A stretch of DNA of 64,000 nt from Undaria pinnatifida (lineage: Eukaryota > Sar > Phaeophyceae > Laminariales > Alariaceae), in the NCBI GenBank assembly GCA_012845835.1, contig JABAKD010000004.1, positions 8,530,732-8,594,731 of the forward strand. Reading direction: 5' to 3'. A program made the translations under genes and the position numbers. A model generated the notes under the pieces. The model saw only the letters and a program-made list of their open reading frames with translations, did no database searches and was not told the origin of the DNA. Of the stretch, positions 20,600-31,520 are shown one piece after another; within the stretch, counting starts at the first letter, position 1; every line of letters begins with the position of its first letter.

Positions 20600-21080
20600 G
20601 TCTGAAATTCTTAGCTGTCAAAATCGTAAGCACTGTAGTCGCGTACTGTATCTACAAGAAGTAAGCGATCTACACAGCTAGCAGCAAGCAGCAGCATTGC
20701 AATAGCATTCGAGGAGTTGAATGGCGAAGGCAGCCATACCACCGTGTTTCGGGCCTGGAACAACGTCAGCACGTCTCTCCACGATCAGACAACACACAGA
20801 CAGTCGATCTGTCTGGGAGGCTCGGATCAAGATTATACTATTCTATCATGCATTGTGTATGTAAGAGGCTGGCTCAGTGCGCGCCTCTCAGTGGCTACGA
20901 AGAGAACACGCCGCGGACATGGTCAGTCACCTTGCTTACTGGCCCCGGATGCTTGATTGAGTTAAAATATAATAGAAAAGGCACTCGACACGTTTCGTCG
21001 CCAGACTAAAGGGTCAGTCGGCGTGTGCTCGGATTTTTCCGATCAAAATCTGATGAATGAAGCTCGGAATCGAATTCACT
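20600..21080. other. No feature seen
   Basis: Anonymous sequence; a 79-codon ORF at 20717-20956 has no recognisable motif and is not supported further. Confidence 0.4.
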
Positions 21081-21084
21081 TAAA

Positions 21085-21310
21085 AGGCGGTAGCTATTAA
21101 TAGTAGTACATTGGTATTATTGTTAGTCTATATCGAAATCTTGGCATTACCTTACATACTGTACGCGCAGACTATGATTGTGTGTGGTGACTTTTTTTTC
21201 TCTACCAAGTTTTGAATCGAACAATTCGAAGTGCTGCCCTGCCCTACCCGAAGCATAGGTGCCGGCGAATGCCGGCACGCATGCGGAGCCCTTGTATGTA
21301 CAACAACGCA
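21085..21310 (+). repeat. Dispersed repeat (partner at 30040-30350)
   Basis: Shared landmarks are TCTTGGCATTACCTTACA (21140 and 30067) and TTCGAAGTGCTGCC...CCTACCCGAAGCAT (about 21227 and 30277), followed by GGCGAATGCCGG and CATGCGGAGC. The spacing between landmarks differs, so one copy has indels. There is no coding potential. Confidence 0.6.
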
Positions 21311-21479
21311 ACAATGATGTGCGATGTGGACAGCATGTACATGCAGATCATCACGCAGATTCCTTCCCCCTTGTTCGTCCCCTTTATTTATTTGTTCCCC
21401 TTTAGCTGTTTCCCTTTTTTTGTTTTCCGTTCGGGTGGCCTTGGAGGCTCGTATTTAGCCAATCAATGACGTCGATATT

Positions 21480-21965
21480 ATTATGGACACCGCCATCGCA
21501 GATACAATTAGTAAGTCGAGTACAAACCAGGCAGCAATGCTCCTAGACTTTATTAAAAGAAGTTGCATTTGGATCCCAGTTTAGGTCCTGGCCCGACGCC
21601 GGCTGGGTGGCATCATCTGCCTTGTTGCTGCGTTTTTGCTTGCTAATTATCTGGGCTTCGTTTCTGTATTTGGTACTGCGGGGGCGAGGATGGCGGTAGT
21701 GGCATCACTATGTTGTCAGAAACAGTGCGCAGGTGATAGCCCATGCGGCAATACGTCTAGGGCCTACTTCTACTACGTAGGGTCCCAATATGGTTGCTGC
21801 CCCCGTGGTTGCTTGGAAAGCGTCTATCTATCTGCTGTGCTGTGTGTTGCTGTTAATAGTTAGTTGCTGTCTGTCTGTTGCACTTTGGTTTTTCACTTTT
21901 TTCGTGCCGTCCTGTTTGCCTCTTTTCGAACTGCAGGCAGTCTTGTTTTTCCTCGTATTTTCCTA
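21480..21965 (+). repeat. Long inverted duplication, second family, copy 1 (partner at 35330-35880)
   Basis: Blocks around CCCGACGCCGGCTGGGTGG (21592), GCCTTGTTGCTGCGTTTTTG (21621), TATGGTTGCTGCCCCCG (21788) and GTCTTGTTTTTCCTCG (21938) all reappear inverted at 35.35-35.88 kb in reversed order. No gene is recognised. Confidence 0.65.
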
Positions 21966-21975
21966 TTATTTATAG

Positions 21976-21979
<4 letters not shown>

Positions 21980-22037
<58 letters not shown>
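21980..22037 (+). repeat. (CTG)n microsatellite, about 19 units
   Basis: An uninterrupted CTG run of 58 bp directly follows the inverted duplication at 21480-21965. Glutamine- or cysteine-rich ORFs crossing it are artefacts. Confidence 0.95.
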
Positions 22038-22394
22038 GCACACCGCGAAGGCACAAACCAAGCTCCGATAGCAACACAGTACCTACGTACTGCAAAAAAA
22101 GCACACCCGACCAACAGCTTGCAATCGCCCCTGCATAGAACAACAAAGTATATATATATATAGCAGCACGTTCGTCTCAACCTGAAGAATGTGCGACAGC
22201 GCACGCGAGCAGACGAGAGCAGGAAATAAATGTTGCCGAGAGCAACCATGTGTATTTGCACAACTAGCTTTTTATGCTTTAATATTTCCTATTGGTTGTT
22301 TTAGTTCTTCGAACAATGATTTTTTGTTGCTGTATTGCCCGGGGAGCCTAGATGAGGCGTAATATCCCGGTCTCCTGCACTACTTGTTTTTTGC

Positions 22395-22495
22395 GTGGAA
22401 GTTCATGAAAGCTTCCGTGGAAGCTTCCAAGATTTTTTTCCATGGAAGCTTCCATAGCTTTCATGAAAGCTTCCATAAAAGCTTCCGTACGAAGT
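22395..22495. repeat. 12-mer palindromic array, CCATGG plus AAGCTT type
   Basis: HindIII words (AAGCTT) recur at short, mostly 12 bp-related spacings with CCATGG-like words between them: GTGGAAGCTTCC, CATGGAAGCTTCCAT, CATGAAAGCTTCCAT, AAAAGCTTCCG. The consensus unit CCATGGAAGCTT is its own reverse complement by rotation, so the array is the same on both strands. Confidence 0.7.
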
Positions 22496-22559
22496 TTTCT
22501 CCGGTGACCGTACTGCTGCTGCCGTGGGAGTTTCCGTTGCATTTACGAAGACCCACCTG

Positions 22560-23640
22560 ACGCTAAGGCCGCGGACGACCCGCATTTTCCACGTGCTGTG
22601 GCGGCCATTGCCGTTGGAACCTCCTGTGCGGCCGCTGGGATTCGGCATGCCACTACAGCCGCGATAGCCTGGATTTGTTCGGGCGTCGTGCCGCTGTTGC
22701 CGCAGGACCCCCCCGTACGACCGCGGGAGCCGAATATTGTTCGGACGCTCCTATCACCGTGGGAGCCCCTTGCTACAGGCGTTGACACCCACTTCGTCGC
22801 TGCACCTGCGGAGGCCATGCAACGTTGGGGCGATTCTCCCGTTGATGCCGCGAGCGCCTCGTATTTCAGCTACGGGCCACCCCGCATCTGCAGCAGCGGG
22901 GACCAAACCGTTTTTGGGCGATCTTGCCGCATCGATATCAGGGCACAAACGAATCACTCCTTCTGTGGCCAAAGGGTCGAGTACATCATTCCCACAATCG
23001 GTGCATTCATGCATGTTAGCGTCGAGTGCATGGCGGCGGAACCACGTACGATATTTGCGGTTGATCTGGCGGCGAAGGTTATTGCTGCGGCAACCTCCGT
23101 TCTCCACTGTCCGCGACGGCCGCTGCTGTCCGTCTGCCTCGCGACGGAGTGAGCGGGTTCCGCGACATACTATACCCAGCAAAATACAGTAGTTTGGACG
23201 CCATCTGCGACTCTCTTTGGCAGTCTCAGGCGGCCACGGGGACCCGTGTGCTCTGGCCGACCCCAGAAAAACACGACAAACGCATGTGCTTCGGAAAAAG
23301 TCACAACTGATCTCGTGACGGCGGTGGTGATGGCGACGATAGACGAGACCACAGCGGGGGAGGCGAAGACCGCGACCGCCGTGGTGGCAGCTCTGAGCGG
23401 AACAACCAAGGTGGTGGTTCGGGCCATAGCAACGGCGGTGGCGGCAACGGCCGGGTCGCTGCCACAACGCACCGCGGCGAAGGCGAGGGGAACGGGACCT
23501 CTTCCGCAGGCTATTCAGGCTTCCATTACTCTGAGAGACCCGTCCCTATCGACAACAACTCCACCTCGCGTGCACCCTGCGACTCTCGGACGGGGAGCGC
23601 AGCGTTACGCCTTCCTCGGGCGTCAAGACGGCGCTCCCTT
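22560..23640 (+). pseudogene. Gag remnant of the Gypsy-like element (weak)
   Basis: The evidence is a short CCHC-like remnant near 23290 (CFGKSHN, a stop, then SRD) and a following Gly/Asp/Arg/Asn-rich stretch (about 23320-23450: GGGDGDDRRD, NNQGGGSGHSNGGG). Long ORFs on both strands of this GC-rich stretch have no recognisable domain. The minus-strand 237-codon ORF contains HECTDCGN, which could be a zinc ligand pair, but I find no further support. This call relies mostly on the downstream integrase. Confidence 0.35.
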
Positions 23641-24639
23641 CTAAACGATAATTAATGTGGATGGTCGACGATGTCCCCATCTACGGATAGGCGACAATGA
23701 ATAGCGATCACTGACGACCGCGCGCAGCCGTTGTTTGCCGCTCACGCCCGCGCTCGCCAGGCTTTCTTAGACGCGGCTGCCGCCCCAAAACAAGGCATTA
23801 CAGCCGCTGTGAAGTCTCCCTACGTCTATGCGGATATGTTCAAGGTCAAGGGCATCACAACGTTGCCGTCCAACGAACCTCAACCAGGAACTCGCCTCTA
23901 AGCAACTTATGCGCTAAATCAAACAAGCCCAAATCAACATTCTGGTGCTCAGCAATCCACGTTGCATAGAAGACACCCTGAAGACCCTGGTTTGGGTCGT
24001 CGGTTGCCAACCTCCCCTTCGAATAACATTCGGGAGTGCTATCGCCTCTGACAAACCGTTCACCCCCGGCCTCCATATAGTAATTGATGACATTTTTGGC
24101 TAGGGCATGCGCACTCTTGGACGGAGAGATTCAGGGTCGACCGCGTTCGACCTTCTTTCCCAGTGCTGAGCGGGAAACCACGGAGACGCGGCGTCTGCTC
24201 TTCGTGAAAATGTAGAATATTGGTGTCCCAACCGGCCCGCCATAATCGGCTTAGTCTCATGCTTGGCGGATGTTAGTTTCGGGGGTGACATGAAACGAGT
24301 GCGGGTTGGCGCCGGGGTGGGGCTAGTACTGGAAATAGTTTGTCTGAGCATAAACGAGCAGTTCTCGTAGCTCATGCCTAGCCTGCCCCCCTGAGCCCAG
24401 AGAGCTGGCAAAATGTTGTCTTACCTTTGGGTCGATCGATGCTACGTGGCTGATCATGGATGCCCTCACGAATAATACCATGTCTGTTCTAAACGTCGAA
24501 ACTTAGTTCCAATGAATGATGCAACATCGGAGGGGCGTGTTTTTACCTCTTTGGAGCCCTCGCCTGCCGATTTAGGCCGTGGACATCAGTGCGTGCCGTC
24601 GCACACTTCTGCTTGGGCGACGATCTCGGAACGCAACCC

Positions 24640-25384
24640 CGTTATTATGAACGCGCCACATGTCCCCGCCGATTCCTCCGACCCCTGGGTCTCATCCATA
24701 TCGTGCTCGCACTGGCGGCTTGCCCACTGTTATGAAGTTTGCGCCGTTAGTCGTAGCTTCTCGATCTAGGATCCTCCCCTATGAAGCGATCTTATTTCAC
24801 CAACTGCCTGCGCTGGGACCCTTCGATTCTGTCTGAATAACCATGAAACGTTGCAATTATTCAACAATGCAAACACCCTTTCATAGATTTTAGCGACTCC
24901 ATGAACCCCGAGCTTGGTCAGCTCGGAGACAACGGTGACGCGTACCACCCCTGGTAGAAACACATGCTGCGCTACCGCCGCGGGCGCAAAACCCAGGGGG
25001 AACGGATAGTAGTTATCGCAAAGCCCGTCGCCATTTGTCAGGTTGACCGCAGCGCCAAGGTCAACCCCGGCCGCCACTCGCAAAAAGGGGGGTTCGGCAA
25101 CACACAGCAGTGGGAGACGGCGGCTACGAATAGCACACGCATAGCTCCGCATTAGCGGTACACCAACCAATCCCGTCCCCGCCCGCTTCGTCGAGTAATG
25201 CCCGTGCAATCTGTCTCGGCCCGTCGTACAATGCGAATACTAACCCCATTGCGCGTCAGCCTGGTATCTTTCCCGCTGGAAACTGACGCCTTGACGGTGG
25301 TACGGCACCCCTCGTGAGTCCGCCGCCAGAATTTCCAGGGCAGAAAACATATATTTTGCGAGATGCCCGCGTCCCGCGTCGCGT
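24640..25384. other. Body of the decayed element, frame undetermined
   Basis: Readable fragments exist on both strands. On the minus strand at 24766-25209 a 147-codon ORF contains VDLGAAVNL, superficially like a retropepsin DTGAS site. This conflicts with the plus-strand integrase, so I do not assign it. Confidence 0.3.
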
Positions 25385-25619
25385 GCTACGATAGAGGTGC
25401 ACCACTTTTTTTCTGAACGTTTCTCATTTTTGGAGCTTAGGACCTCTTCCAAAAACTGGTTTGGAGAAAAATAAAACTGCTACCGGATGAAAACCCTCAT
25501 GGCCTAGGCACGCAGCGAGAATCATTCCAACAAAAATGGTGTATTTCCGACGATTTTGGGCTATGGAGCTCCGTCATTCAGAAACCCAAAAAGCAAAAAA
25601 TTACTACCTCCATCGTAGC
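25385..25619. mobile_element. Miniature inverted-repeat element, copy 1
   Basis: The left end GCTACGATAGAGGTG (25385-25399) is inverted at the right end, CTACCTCCATCGTAGC (25604-25619), with two mismatches. The inside shares GGAGCTTAGGACCTC, AAAACTGCTACCGGATGA and CGACGATTTTGGG with the copy at 43454-43691. There is no coding capacity. This is a non-autonomous DNA transposon of about 235 bp; the superfamily is uncertain because target duplications are unclear. Confidence 0.7.
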
Positions 25620-27215
25620 ATTCATCTCGCGCCCGTCCAGCGCCCAGCGCCGGGCAGTCTCGGCAGCTGCCTTGACGCCCCGAACGTATCCCATTGGTAC
25701 CGGCGACCTTGACACAGCTCCGCTTGTTATCGTGATGGGATCTTATGCTCTTTCGCTGCTCGACGCCACCAAAACGCGCCGCGCCTCGAGCAGTTCACCT
25801 GTAGCACAGACTTTAAAGCCACGTATTGGCCGCCGTTCGGGCTTAGCCCCTGCTGCGCTCAAGTCCGGCGTCTCGCTCACGTGTGTTTCTACGTCTGCTG
25901 ACATTTATTTGAAGACATCAATGCCGCGACGGAACCTTCGCCCCAAGTGATTCTGCCCTTCCCGCCGCGTGCGCCCCGGGATCTGCCTCGCCGCGCAACG
26001 TGAATGTTTCACGAGGGCGTCGCCCCCCACCTTATTCCTACACACACCGCTCGCTTGGTTCCGTCCATACCGTTACGGTTGGTCTGCAGTGCGAGAAGGC
26101 TGGCGGCGGAACTTTGAGCCCCTCTGTTGCGCTCCGCTCGGCGTTTCCTCGCGTACACGCAGACGGTCTGACCTGTTGCCTATCACAGATGATTTGGCGG
26201 CCTTAGCCACCACGTTCTCATTCTCAGGCATGTCTACCGAGCAGAAAGCCCTCCGACGGGCACTCGAGTCTCGCCCGCCCAAGACCCTTTTTTTTACTCC
26301 GTCTGGCGTCTGTAGGCTGTCCTTCGCCTTTGCGTGCCCATGCGCTCCGCCTTCGGGCTTTGACAGCGTCAGTGGAATAGGCGTTCTAGACACTGCCCGT
26401 CGAACCCGTGGTGACTCCACAGCCTGCGGTCAACGTAACTAGATAGCCTGCCCGCCGATGCGTGAACGCTTCGCTTAATTCGTGAAACAAACACAGTCCC
26501 AGCCGGCTTTCGGTGGATGGGCGCAGATAGTGAGCGCGTTCTGACGATGTTTCGCACACGTACCATGACGCCTCCCAGCCGGTATGTAGGCCTTGCCCCG
26601 CTTCTCGCGTCGGCAACACAGTGCCCCCATAGGGGATCCCACTTCGCGCCCCAATCATGCCTTCCGACGGCTCGCGCTCCTCGGTGTTTAACCCTACCCG
26701 CGAGTATTGCCTTGGAAAATATCGTGTCGTTCCGGTAGCGCCCTAGCCTTTTTCTTACAATGGGACCGCCTGATGCCCATCTGGGACCCAACTCCTGTTC
26801 TGACGGTACCCATCACGTCTCACCGTGACCGAGCAAATTTTTTGAGCGCTCCGCTTTTAGGACTCCTGACCCCCTCGCGGCCCCCCTCCGCTCCTAAAGC
26901 CGATTTGGGCGCCCGCGGCGCTGGTGCTGAAAAGCACTTTGGCGATTCCGCTGCACGCGTTGTTCGAACGCCTACTGGGAAAGGAAGCAAATAGGCAGAG
27001 CGTACGTGTTACGTCGCCACCAGTACATTTTTCTCGGTCGGCCATTGGCTCCGCCCACCGAAGCCTTAATGCGTTTTCCTCGTAACAGCCCCCCTCCTTC
27101 TTGGAGACTCCGGAGCTCGCTGCGTAAAGCCGCCTCCATGCTACCTACCGACGAGGACATTGTCCCCGTCGTCCGCAATTCAACCCCGACCCCCTACTCC
27201 TTACGACCGGCGGAA
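25620..27215 (+). pseudogene. RT/RNase H region of the Gypsy-like element (very decayed)
   Basis: This stretch lies between the first miniature element and the integrase. A PFGL-encoding stretch at about 25835 could be RT motif B. A frame at about 26090-26160 reads in the style of the RT-RNase H connection (ALRSA). Frames change every few dozen codons. These are tentative position-based assignments. Confidence 0.35.
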
Positions 27216-28010
27216 CGCGTGGCTTGTCTTTTGAGTCATGAGCTTATTCGTATCTATGTGTGCGCCCTTGGATCATGCAAGGGAGTGACGGTCCGTTGGC
27301 CCCTCATCTCGATCCCCCTCCCCCCGGAACCGGTAATCACGGTCAGCTTGAGCTATTTCGGGCCGCTGTTGGTCACTCCCCGGCGTGTTATCTACATCCT
27401 GCCCTTCACCGACCGTTTTATGCGCCACGTAGACATGATCTCCGTCGCCGGTGCGGCAGCAGTTACATCCGAAGGTACGGCCAAGGTCCTTATCAACCGG
27501 CGCATTCTGCCCGCGTAGTATCCGCTCGGAAAACGGTCTCCAGTTATGCTCTAAGCTTTCGCACGTCGTCTACGAGCTTTGTTGGTGGTCGTAAAATCGC
27601 CACTAGCTCTTATCTCCCGAGCTGTAACGAAGCGTGCTATGATAGAGGAAGCGCGTTTTGGCTTAAACGCGTTCTGAGTGACTAGGCTTCTTAAACCAAA
27701 ATCGTCCGAATATCTTTGTTGTTTTCGCAACGTCAATTTTTTGTATACATAGGGCATGAGATTGATTGTAAACCGGGTAGCCTTTTTTTCTTGCTCAAAT
27801 CGGTTTGAATGTGAGGTAAAGAGCCCTTGTAGTAAGGAGCCTCAGAAAAATCGCTGTGCACCTCTACCGTAGCATGTGCCTAACGGTGCCATGGAGTATG
27901 TCAGCCATGCAATGTCACAGATGCGGGCGGTGGTCGTCAACGAGCGCCAAGATGAGCTGGGATGCGCAACTGCCTCACGACAGCTATAATAATTCGGCCC
28001 GCGCCGCCAC
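27216..28010 (+). pseudogene. Gypsy-type integrase remnant, split by a miniature element
   Basis: Frame 1 reads VTVRWPLISIPLPPEP then YFGPLLVTPRRVIYIL, FTDRFMRHVDM and SEGTAKVLINRRI, the DDE integrase core with the first Asp region degraded. After a shift near 27515 another frame gives GRKIATSSYLPSC, matching the conserved TSSYHP-N-G region. The segment 27636-27873 is a miniature inverted-repeat element. The frame resumes at about 27880 with PNGAMEYVSHAMSQM, VVVNERQDEL and, after another shift, YNNSARAATDL. The order matches chromoviral/Gypsy integrases. The gene is dead. Confidence 0.8.
27636..27873. mobile_element. Miniature inverted-repeat element, copy 2, inside the integrase
   Basis: The left end GCTATGATAGAGG (27636-27648) is inverted at the right end CCTCTACCGTAGC (27861-27873). 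The termini match those of the elements at 25385 and 43454; the interior differs and is AT-rich. It interrupts the Gypsy integrase between SSYLPSCNEA and PNGAMEYV, so it inserted after the retrotransposon. TAACGAAG and TAACGGTG flank it at a short distance and may be remnants of an 8-9 bp target duplication. Confidence 0.72.
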
Positions 28011-28048
28011 TGACCTGATAGTTTAAAGTTCAATTACTAAACTATAAC

Positions 28049-29610
28049 AGCATACGTCCACAAGAACGCGTATTATACGAGGAGTAGATCGCTCTAATCC
28101 GTCCCTTTATATTTCGTTTGATGCCGTTCATGTGTTTATCATTTTGAGCGTGCTTACTCTGCACGTCAACCTGATGTAGGCTCAAAATCGTTTTATTTGC
28201 GACGTAATATACAAATAAGTAGCCAAATTGCTACCGCGTAAATAATTGCGAGCTTAGTTAGGCTTTGACCCAATAGGGGAATGAAAATGATTTTTTGAGC
28301 CCACTGATAGGGACAGCTTACGCTATACCTACAATGGGACCCGAAGGGTGCGCCAGCTCGCGTTGGGCTGCGAAAGCAGCTGAGTTAAATCGACACACGA
28401 CGCGTATGAAAATACGTGGAAGTGTGGTGAGCTAAAGCTTTATTTTTCCCCATCCGCCGGAGGATGAAAAAAAAAAAAAAAAAAAAAAAATTGAGCGCGA
28501 CTGTTTTCGGGGTCGAACAAGCGACCCAGAAGAGGTGATTATGCGGACAGGCATTCCGAATTGATCTGTTGCCCTATGCGAGCGAGTGGCATGCCAAAAA
28601 ACGCGAAACGAATTGCGAGCTTTTAGTCGGGCTTTGACCCAATAGGCTTGGCCCAATAGACGAAAGAAATCGACTTCTTCAGCCTCCTTTTTCGTAGTCG
28701 CATGAGCGACCAAGAGGTGATAATGCGGGCGAGAATTCCAGAAGAAAAAATAATGAAACGGAGAACAAACGATAGGAGTTGTGAAGGATGTGATGGAAGA
28801 CGATCAGAAAGGCTACAGGACGAACAACATACGTCCACAAGAACGCGTATTATATCAGTAGTAGATCGCTCTAATCCGCCCCTGTTTATTGCGTTTGGTT
28901 CTGTTTAAGTGTTGAGCGTGCTTGCTCTGCACGTCAACCGGATAATATGGGCCCAAAATCGTTTTTTTGCGCGATCTATTATGCACAAAACTATCCTAAT
29001 TGCGACTGTGTAAATAATTGCGAGCTTAGCTAGGCTTTGGCCCAATAGGCGAACGAAATCAGGATTTTGAGCGGACTGATTCTACGATAGCCCCCCCCAA
29101 AAACCGGCGATTTTATTTTAACGAACGTTTCATGGGTGCCCGACACGAAAAAGAATGCTATGAAATCTCATCCCCACACCTTTTTCATGTTTGCAAAGGG
29201 CTGTCGAACGATAACGTCGGGGCGGCAAGGGGCAACGTATTTCAGAAGATACGTCCTGGATCTGATTTCAAAACCGGCGATTTCCTTGAAGAAAAGTTGG
29301 GGGGGCTACCGTAGTAGGACGACTCAGCGCGACTTTTCTCGGGGTCGCACAAGCAACCAAGCAACCAAGAGGTTAATTATGCGGGCAAATGTTCCGAATT
29401 GAACTGTTGCTCTATGCGAGCGAGTAGCATGCCCAAAAACGCGAAAATAAATGCGAGCTTTTAGTTTATATTTGACCCATTAAGCGAATGAAATCGGGAT
29501 TTTCAGGCTTTTTTTTTCGGAGTCGCATAAACGACCAAGAAGAGGTGATAATGCGGGCAAGAATTTCATGAAAAAAAGAATGAAAAGAAAAACAAATGAT
29601 AGGAGTTGTG
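28049..29610 (+). repeat. Tandem duplication of about 780 bp, each copy with its own insertion
   Basis: Copy 1 (28049-28800) and copy 2 (28829-29610) share in order CATACGTCCACAAGAACGCG, GTAGATCGCTCTAATCCG, GAGCGTGCTTGCTCTGCACG, AATTGCGAGCTTAG, GCGACTTTTCTCGGGGTCG-like, CTATGCGAGCGAGT and GTGATAATGCGGGC. Copy 1 is interrupted by the A-tailed retroposon at 28303-28490. Copy 2 has unrelated sequence at about 29083-29325. Divergence is about 15 percent by eye. No gene is recognised. Confidence 0.75.
28303..28490 (+). mobile_element. A-tailed short retroposon, copy 1
   Basis: About 164 bp starting ACTGATAGGGACAGCTTACG and ending CCGCCGGAGGATG plus 24 A residues. Near-identical copies lie at 41836-42017 (also A-tailed) and 61402-61572; a diverged partial copy is at 39110-39246. 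A potential hairpin with a GAAA loop (CGCGTAT-GAAA-ATACGTG, enclosed by CACAC/GTGTG) is conserved in the three good copies. No clear pol III A/B boxes were found. It behaves like a SINE or retroposed small RNA. Confidence 0.7.
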
Positions 29611-30039
29611 CATATTAAGAACGTCGCCAGTCAGTGTAAGTTCTGCATACATTGAAAGTATATATATTGTTGGATTGAGGGCATTCAGTATGCCTTGTTG
29701 ATCCTTTTTTGTTTTTCATTGTAAGCACTTCGTCTACTGTTGAAGTAAACACGGAGGGGTTTTCCAAGGCACCATCAACGGCGCCTTCCTTTCTCCCTTC
29801 CGTGAAAATTAACTATGTGCAACCATTCGTCCAATGCCCCTTTTGTTTATGCCATGTGCTCTTTCGTTTCGCCAAGAAGCGAAGCAGGTCCTCAATACTC
29901 TTTTCGGTATTCCTACACATATTCTTGTTTTAATGTAGGATAACTTTACTTGGCGGCGCGTTTTGTAATAGAGGGAGTTCGACTCGCCTATGCTTGCTTT
30001 CTTTGTTTTTATGGTGTTTTTTCTGTCAAAGTTAACTTT
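29611..30039. other. No feature seen
   Basis: AT-rich anonymous sequence. A 74-codon ORF (29709-29933) has a low-complexity N-terminus and no recognisable domain. Confidence 0.4.
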
Positions 30040-30350
30040 GAGAATCTCGTGTTCGTATTAAACTCTTGGCATTACCTTACACTTCAATGTCGAATTAAAT
30101 CACTACAAGTTGTTTGATCATACAATAATAGCTACCCTGATTTACTCAAAGAATGGGCGCCGTCGAATGAATGTCAAATTGTTAGGATACTTGAAATATC
30201 ATGTCCGTATTACACTAGTGGTATTACTTTGAAGTCCAATGTCGAATCGGACAGCTAAAACTTTTTTGCTCGTCGAAGTGCTGCCGAACCCTACCCGAAG
30301 CATGGGCGACGGCGAATGCCGGTCCCCCATGCGGAGCTATTGTATAGACT
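30040..30350 (+). repeat. Dispersed repeat, partner of 21085-21310
   Basis: It shares TCTTGGCATTACCTTACA and the GAAGTGCTGCC...CATGCGGAGC block. An internal duplication (CGTATTAAACTCTTGGCATT and a diverged CGTATTACACTAGTGGTATT) is also visible. Confidence 0.55.
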
Positions 30351-30359
30351 GGTTGTACG

Positions 30360-30770
30360 AATCACAGAATGTGCATGGTTAACTGATGCATTCCTTCCAC
30401 AACAGTCAGATCTGTCCCCGCAAAAAGGATAATATAGTTCCCGCGCACGGATTGAGTAACTCCGCCCTCCCCTCACCGGTTATACGACTTACAGGATATA
30501 CTTGATAAACTGATACATTTCCTTCCACAGCTGTCAGATCTTGTCCCCCTCAAAAACGGATTATATAGTTTCCGCGCACAGATTGGTTAACACCACCCTG
30601 TTGACCCTGCAACAAGCTGCACTGCTGTAGTTCCAAGGGGATTCGGACCTATATCCTTAATGAGGACACACACCCAGTAATACGCGCGATCGGAGTATCA
30701 CACACAGCTTGCAAAGAATGAGTTTCGACAAACTATTCGATCTCACAGCTGAAGTGTAGTTTAATTTTTT
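30360..30770 (-). repeat. Composite-repeat arm, inverted copy
   Basis: This is the reverse complement of the arm and GGAAACTATAAA module of the composite G-run repeat. The module is present twice (about 30380-30452 and 30500-30590). It lies head-to-head with the plus copy starting at 30790, with about 20 bp of AT-rich sequence between, forming a long inverted repeat. Confidence 0.75.
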
Positions 30771-30789
30771 AATTTTAGTTTACTAAAAG

Positions 30790-31520
30790 AATTGAAATAC
30801 ACTTACAGCTGTGAGATCGAAAATTTGGAAGATTTCGTCGAAACTCATATTTGCAAGTTGTGTGCGATACATCGGTCGCCCGTATGTATGTGAAACTCCG
30901 ATCGGGCGGGGTGTTTGTCCTCGTGTAGGATATAGGTCGACGACTCCGCTTAGAACTAGCTTGTACCAGGGTCAACAGGGTGACGTTAATCAATCTGTAC
31001 GCGGAAACTATGACACCCGTTCTTGAGGGGGACAAAATATGACGTATGTGGAATGGACCAGTTTATTACGTACATCCTGTAGCATGAACGGTGAAGGGAG
31101 GGCGGGGTTTTAAGGGGGCAGGGGGGATAAAGGGAGGGGCGGGGATCGACATTTATAGGTCGCATATAATATATAAATAGCAGCTTGCTGCACGCGTGGT
31201 GCTTGGTCTTGGCGACGGTGGGGGCGACGGGGTTGCAAGCGAGAGGGGGGGGTTCGACATTTTTATATGGCTTAAATGAATAGGAGATTACTGCACGCAT
31301 GGTGCTAGGTCTAGGCGACGATGGGGGCGGCGGGGAAAGCGGGCGGGAGGGGGGGGGGGGGATATCTGGAACCTGAAAATCATAGAAATGATTTAAGCTA
31401 CTGCGTGGATGGCTCGAAAAGTAAAGAGGTGACATCACCTGTCGGGTAGTACTCTGGCCGATTTTGATTTTTGGTCGGGCCGCGGGGGAGAGAGGGAGGG
31501 CGGGGGGGGGGGGGGGGGGG
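30790..31520 (+). repeat. Composite G-run repeat, copy 2
   Basis: Arm from 30800 (CAGCTGTGAGATCGAAA), GGAAACTATGACACCCG module at 31003, GTGCTTGGTCTTGGCGA and GTGCTAGGTCTAGGCGA modules at about 31198 and 31300, GGATGGCTCG at 31407 and G-runs to 31521. The module order matches copy 1 at 7146-8600. Confidence 0.75.

Larger units (their letters stand above)
22540..28020 (+). mobile_element. Decayed Ty3/Gypsy-like LTR retrotransposon
   Basis: The 3' part is an unmistakable, frameshifted Gypsy-type integrase (27.2-28.0 kb). About 3.8 kb upstream lies a plausible CCHC zinc-knuckle remnant (CFGKSHN-stop-SRD at about 23290) followed by a Gly/Arg-rich tail typical of Gag. The distance fits a gag-PR-RT-RH-IN order. 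RT and RNase H between 24 and 26.9 kb are too decayed for me to place securely: a PFGL motif at about 25835 and an ALRSA motif at about 26130 are suggestive only. No LTR pair was found, so the limits are approximate. A miniature inverted-repeat element interrupts it at 25385 and another splits the integrase at 27636. Confidence 0.6.

Noticed and set aside
21040-21075. Hammerhead-like CTGATGA near 21051
   Set aside because: No GAAA core or flanking stems could be formed.
22754-23467. 237-codon minus-strand ORF containing HECTDCGN
   Set aside because: It is antisense to a GC-rich low-complexity stretch with several overlapping ORFs on both strands; a single C-x-x-C is insufficient and the nearby integrase points to the plus strand.
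24766-25209. Minus-strand ORF with VDLGAAVNL resembling a retropepsin site
   Set aside because: Only one short motif, no flanking protease features, and the opposite orientation to the secure integrase.
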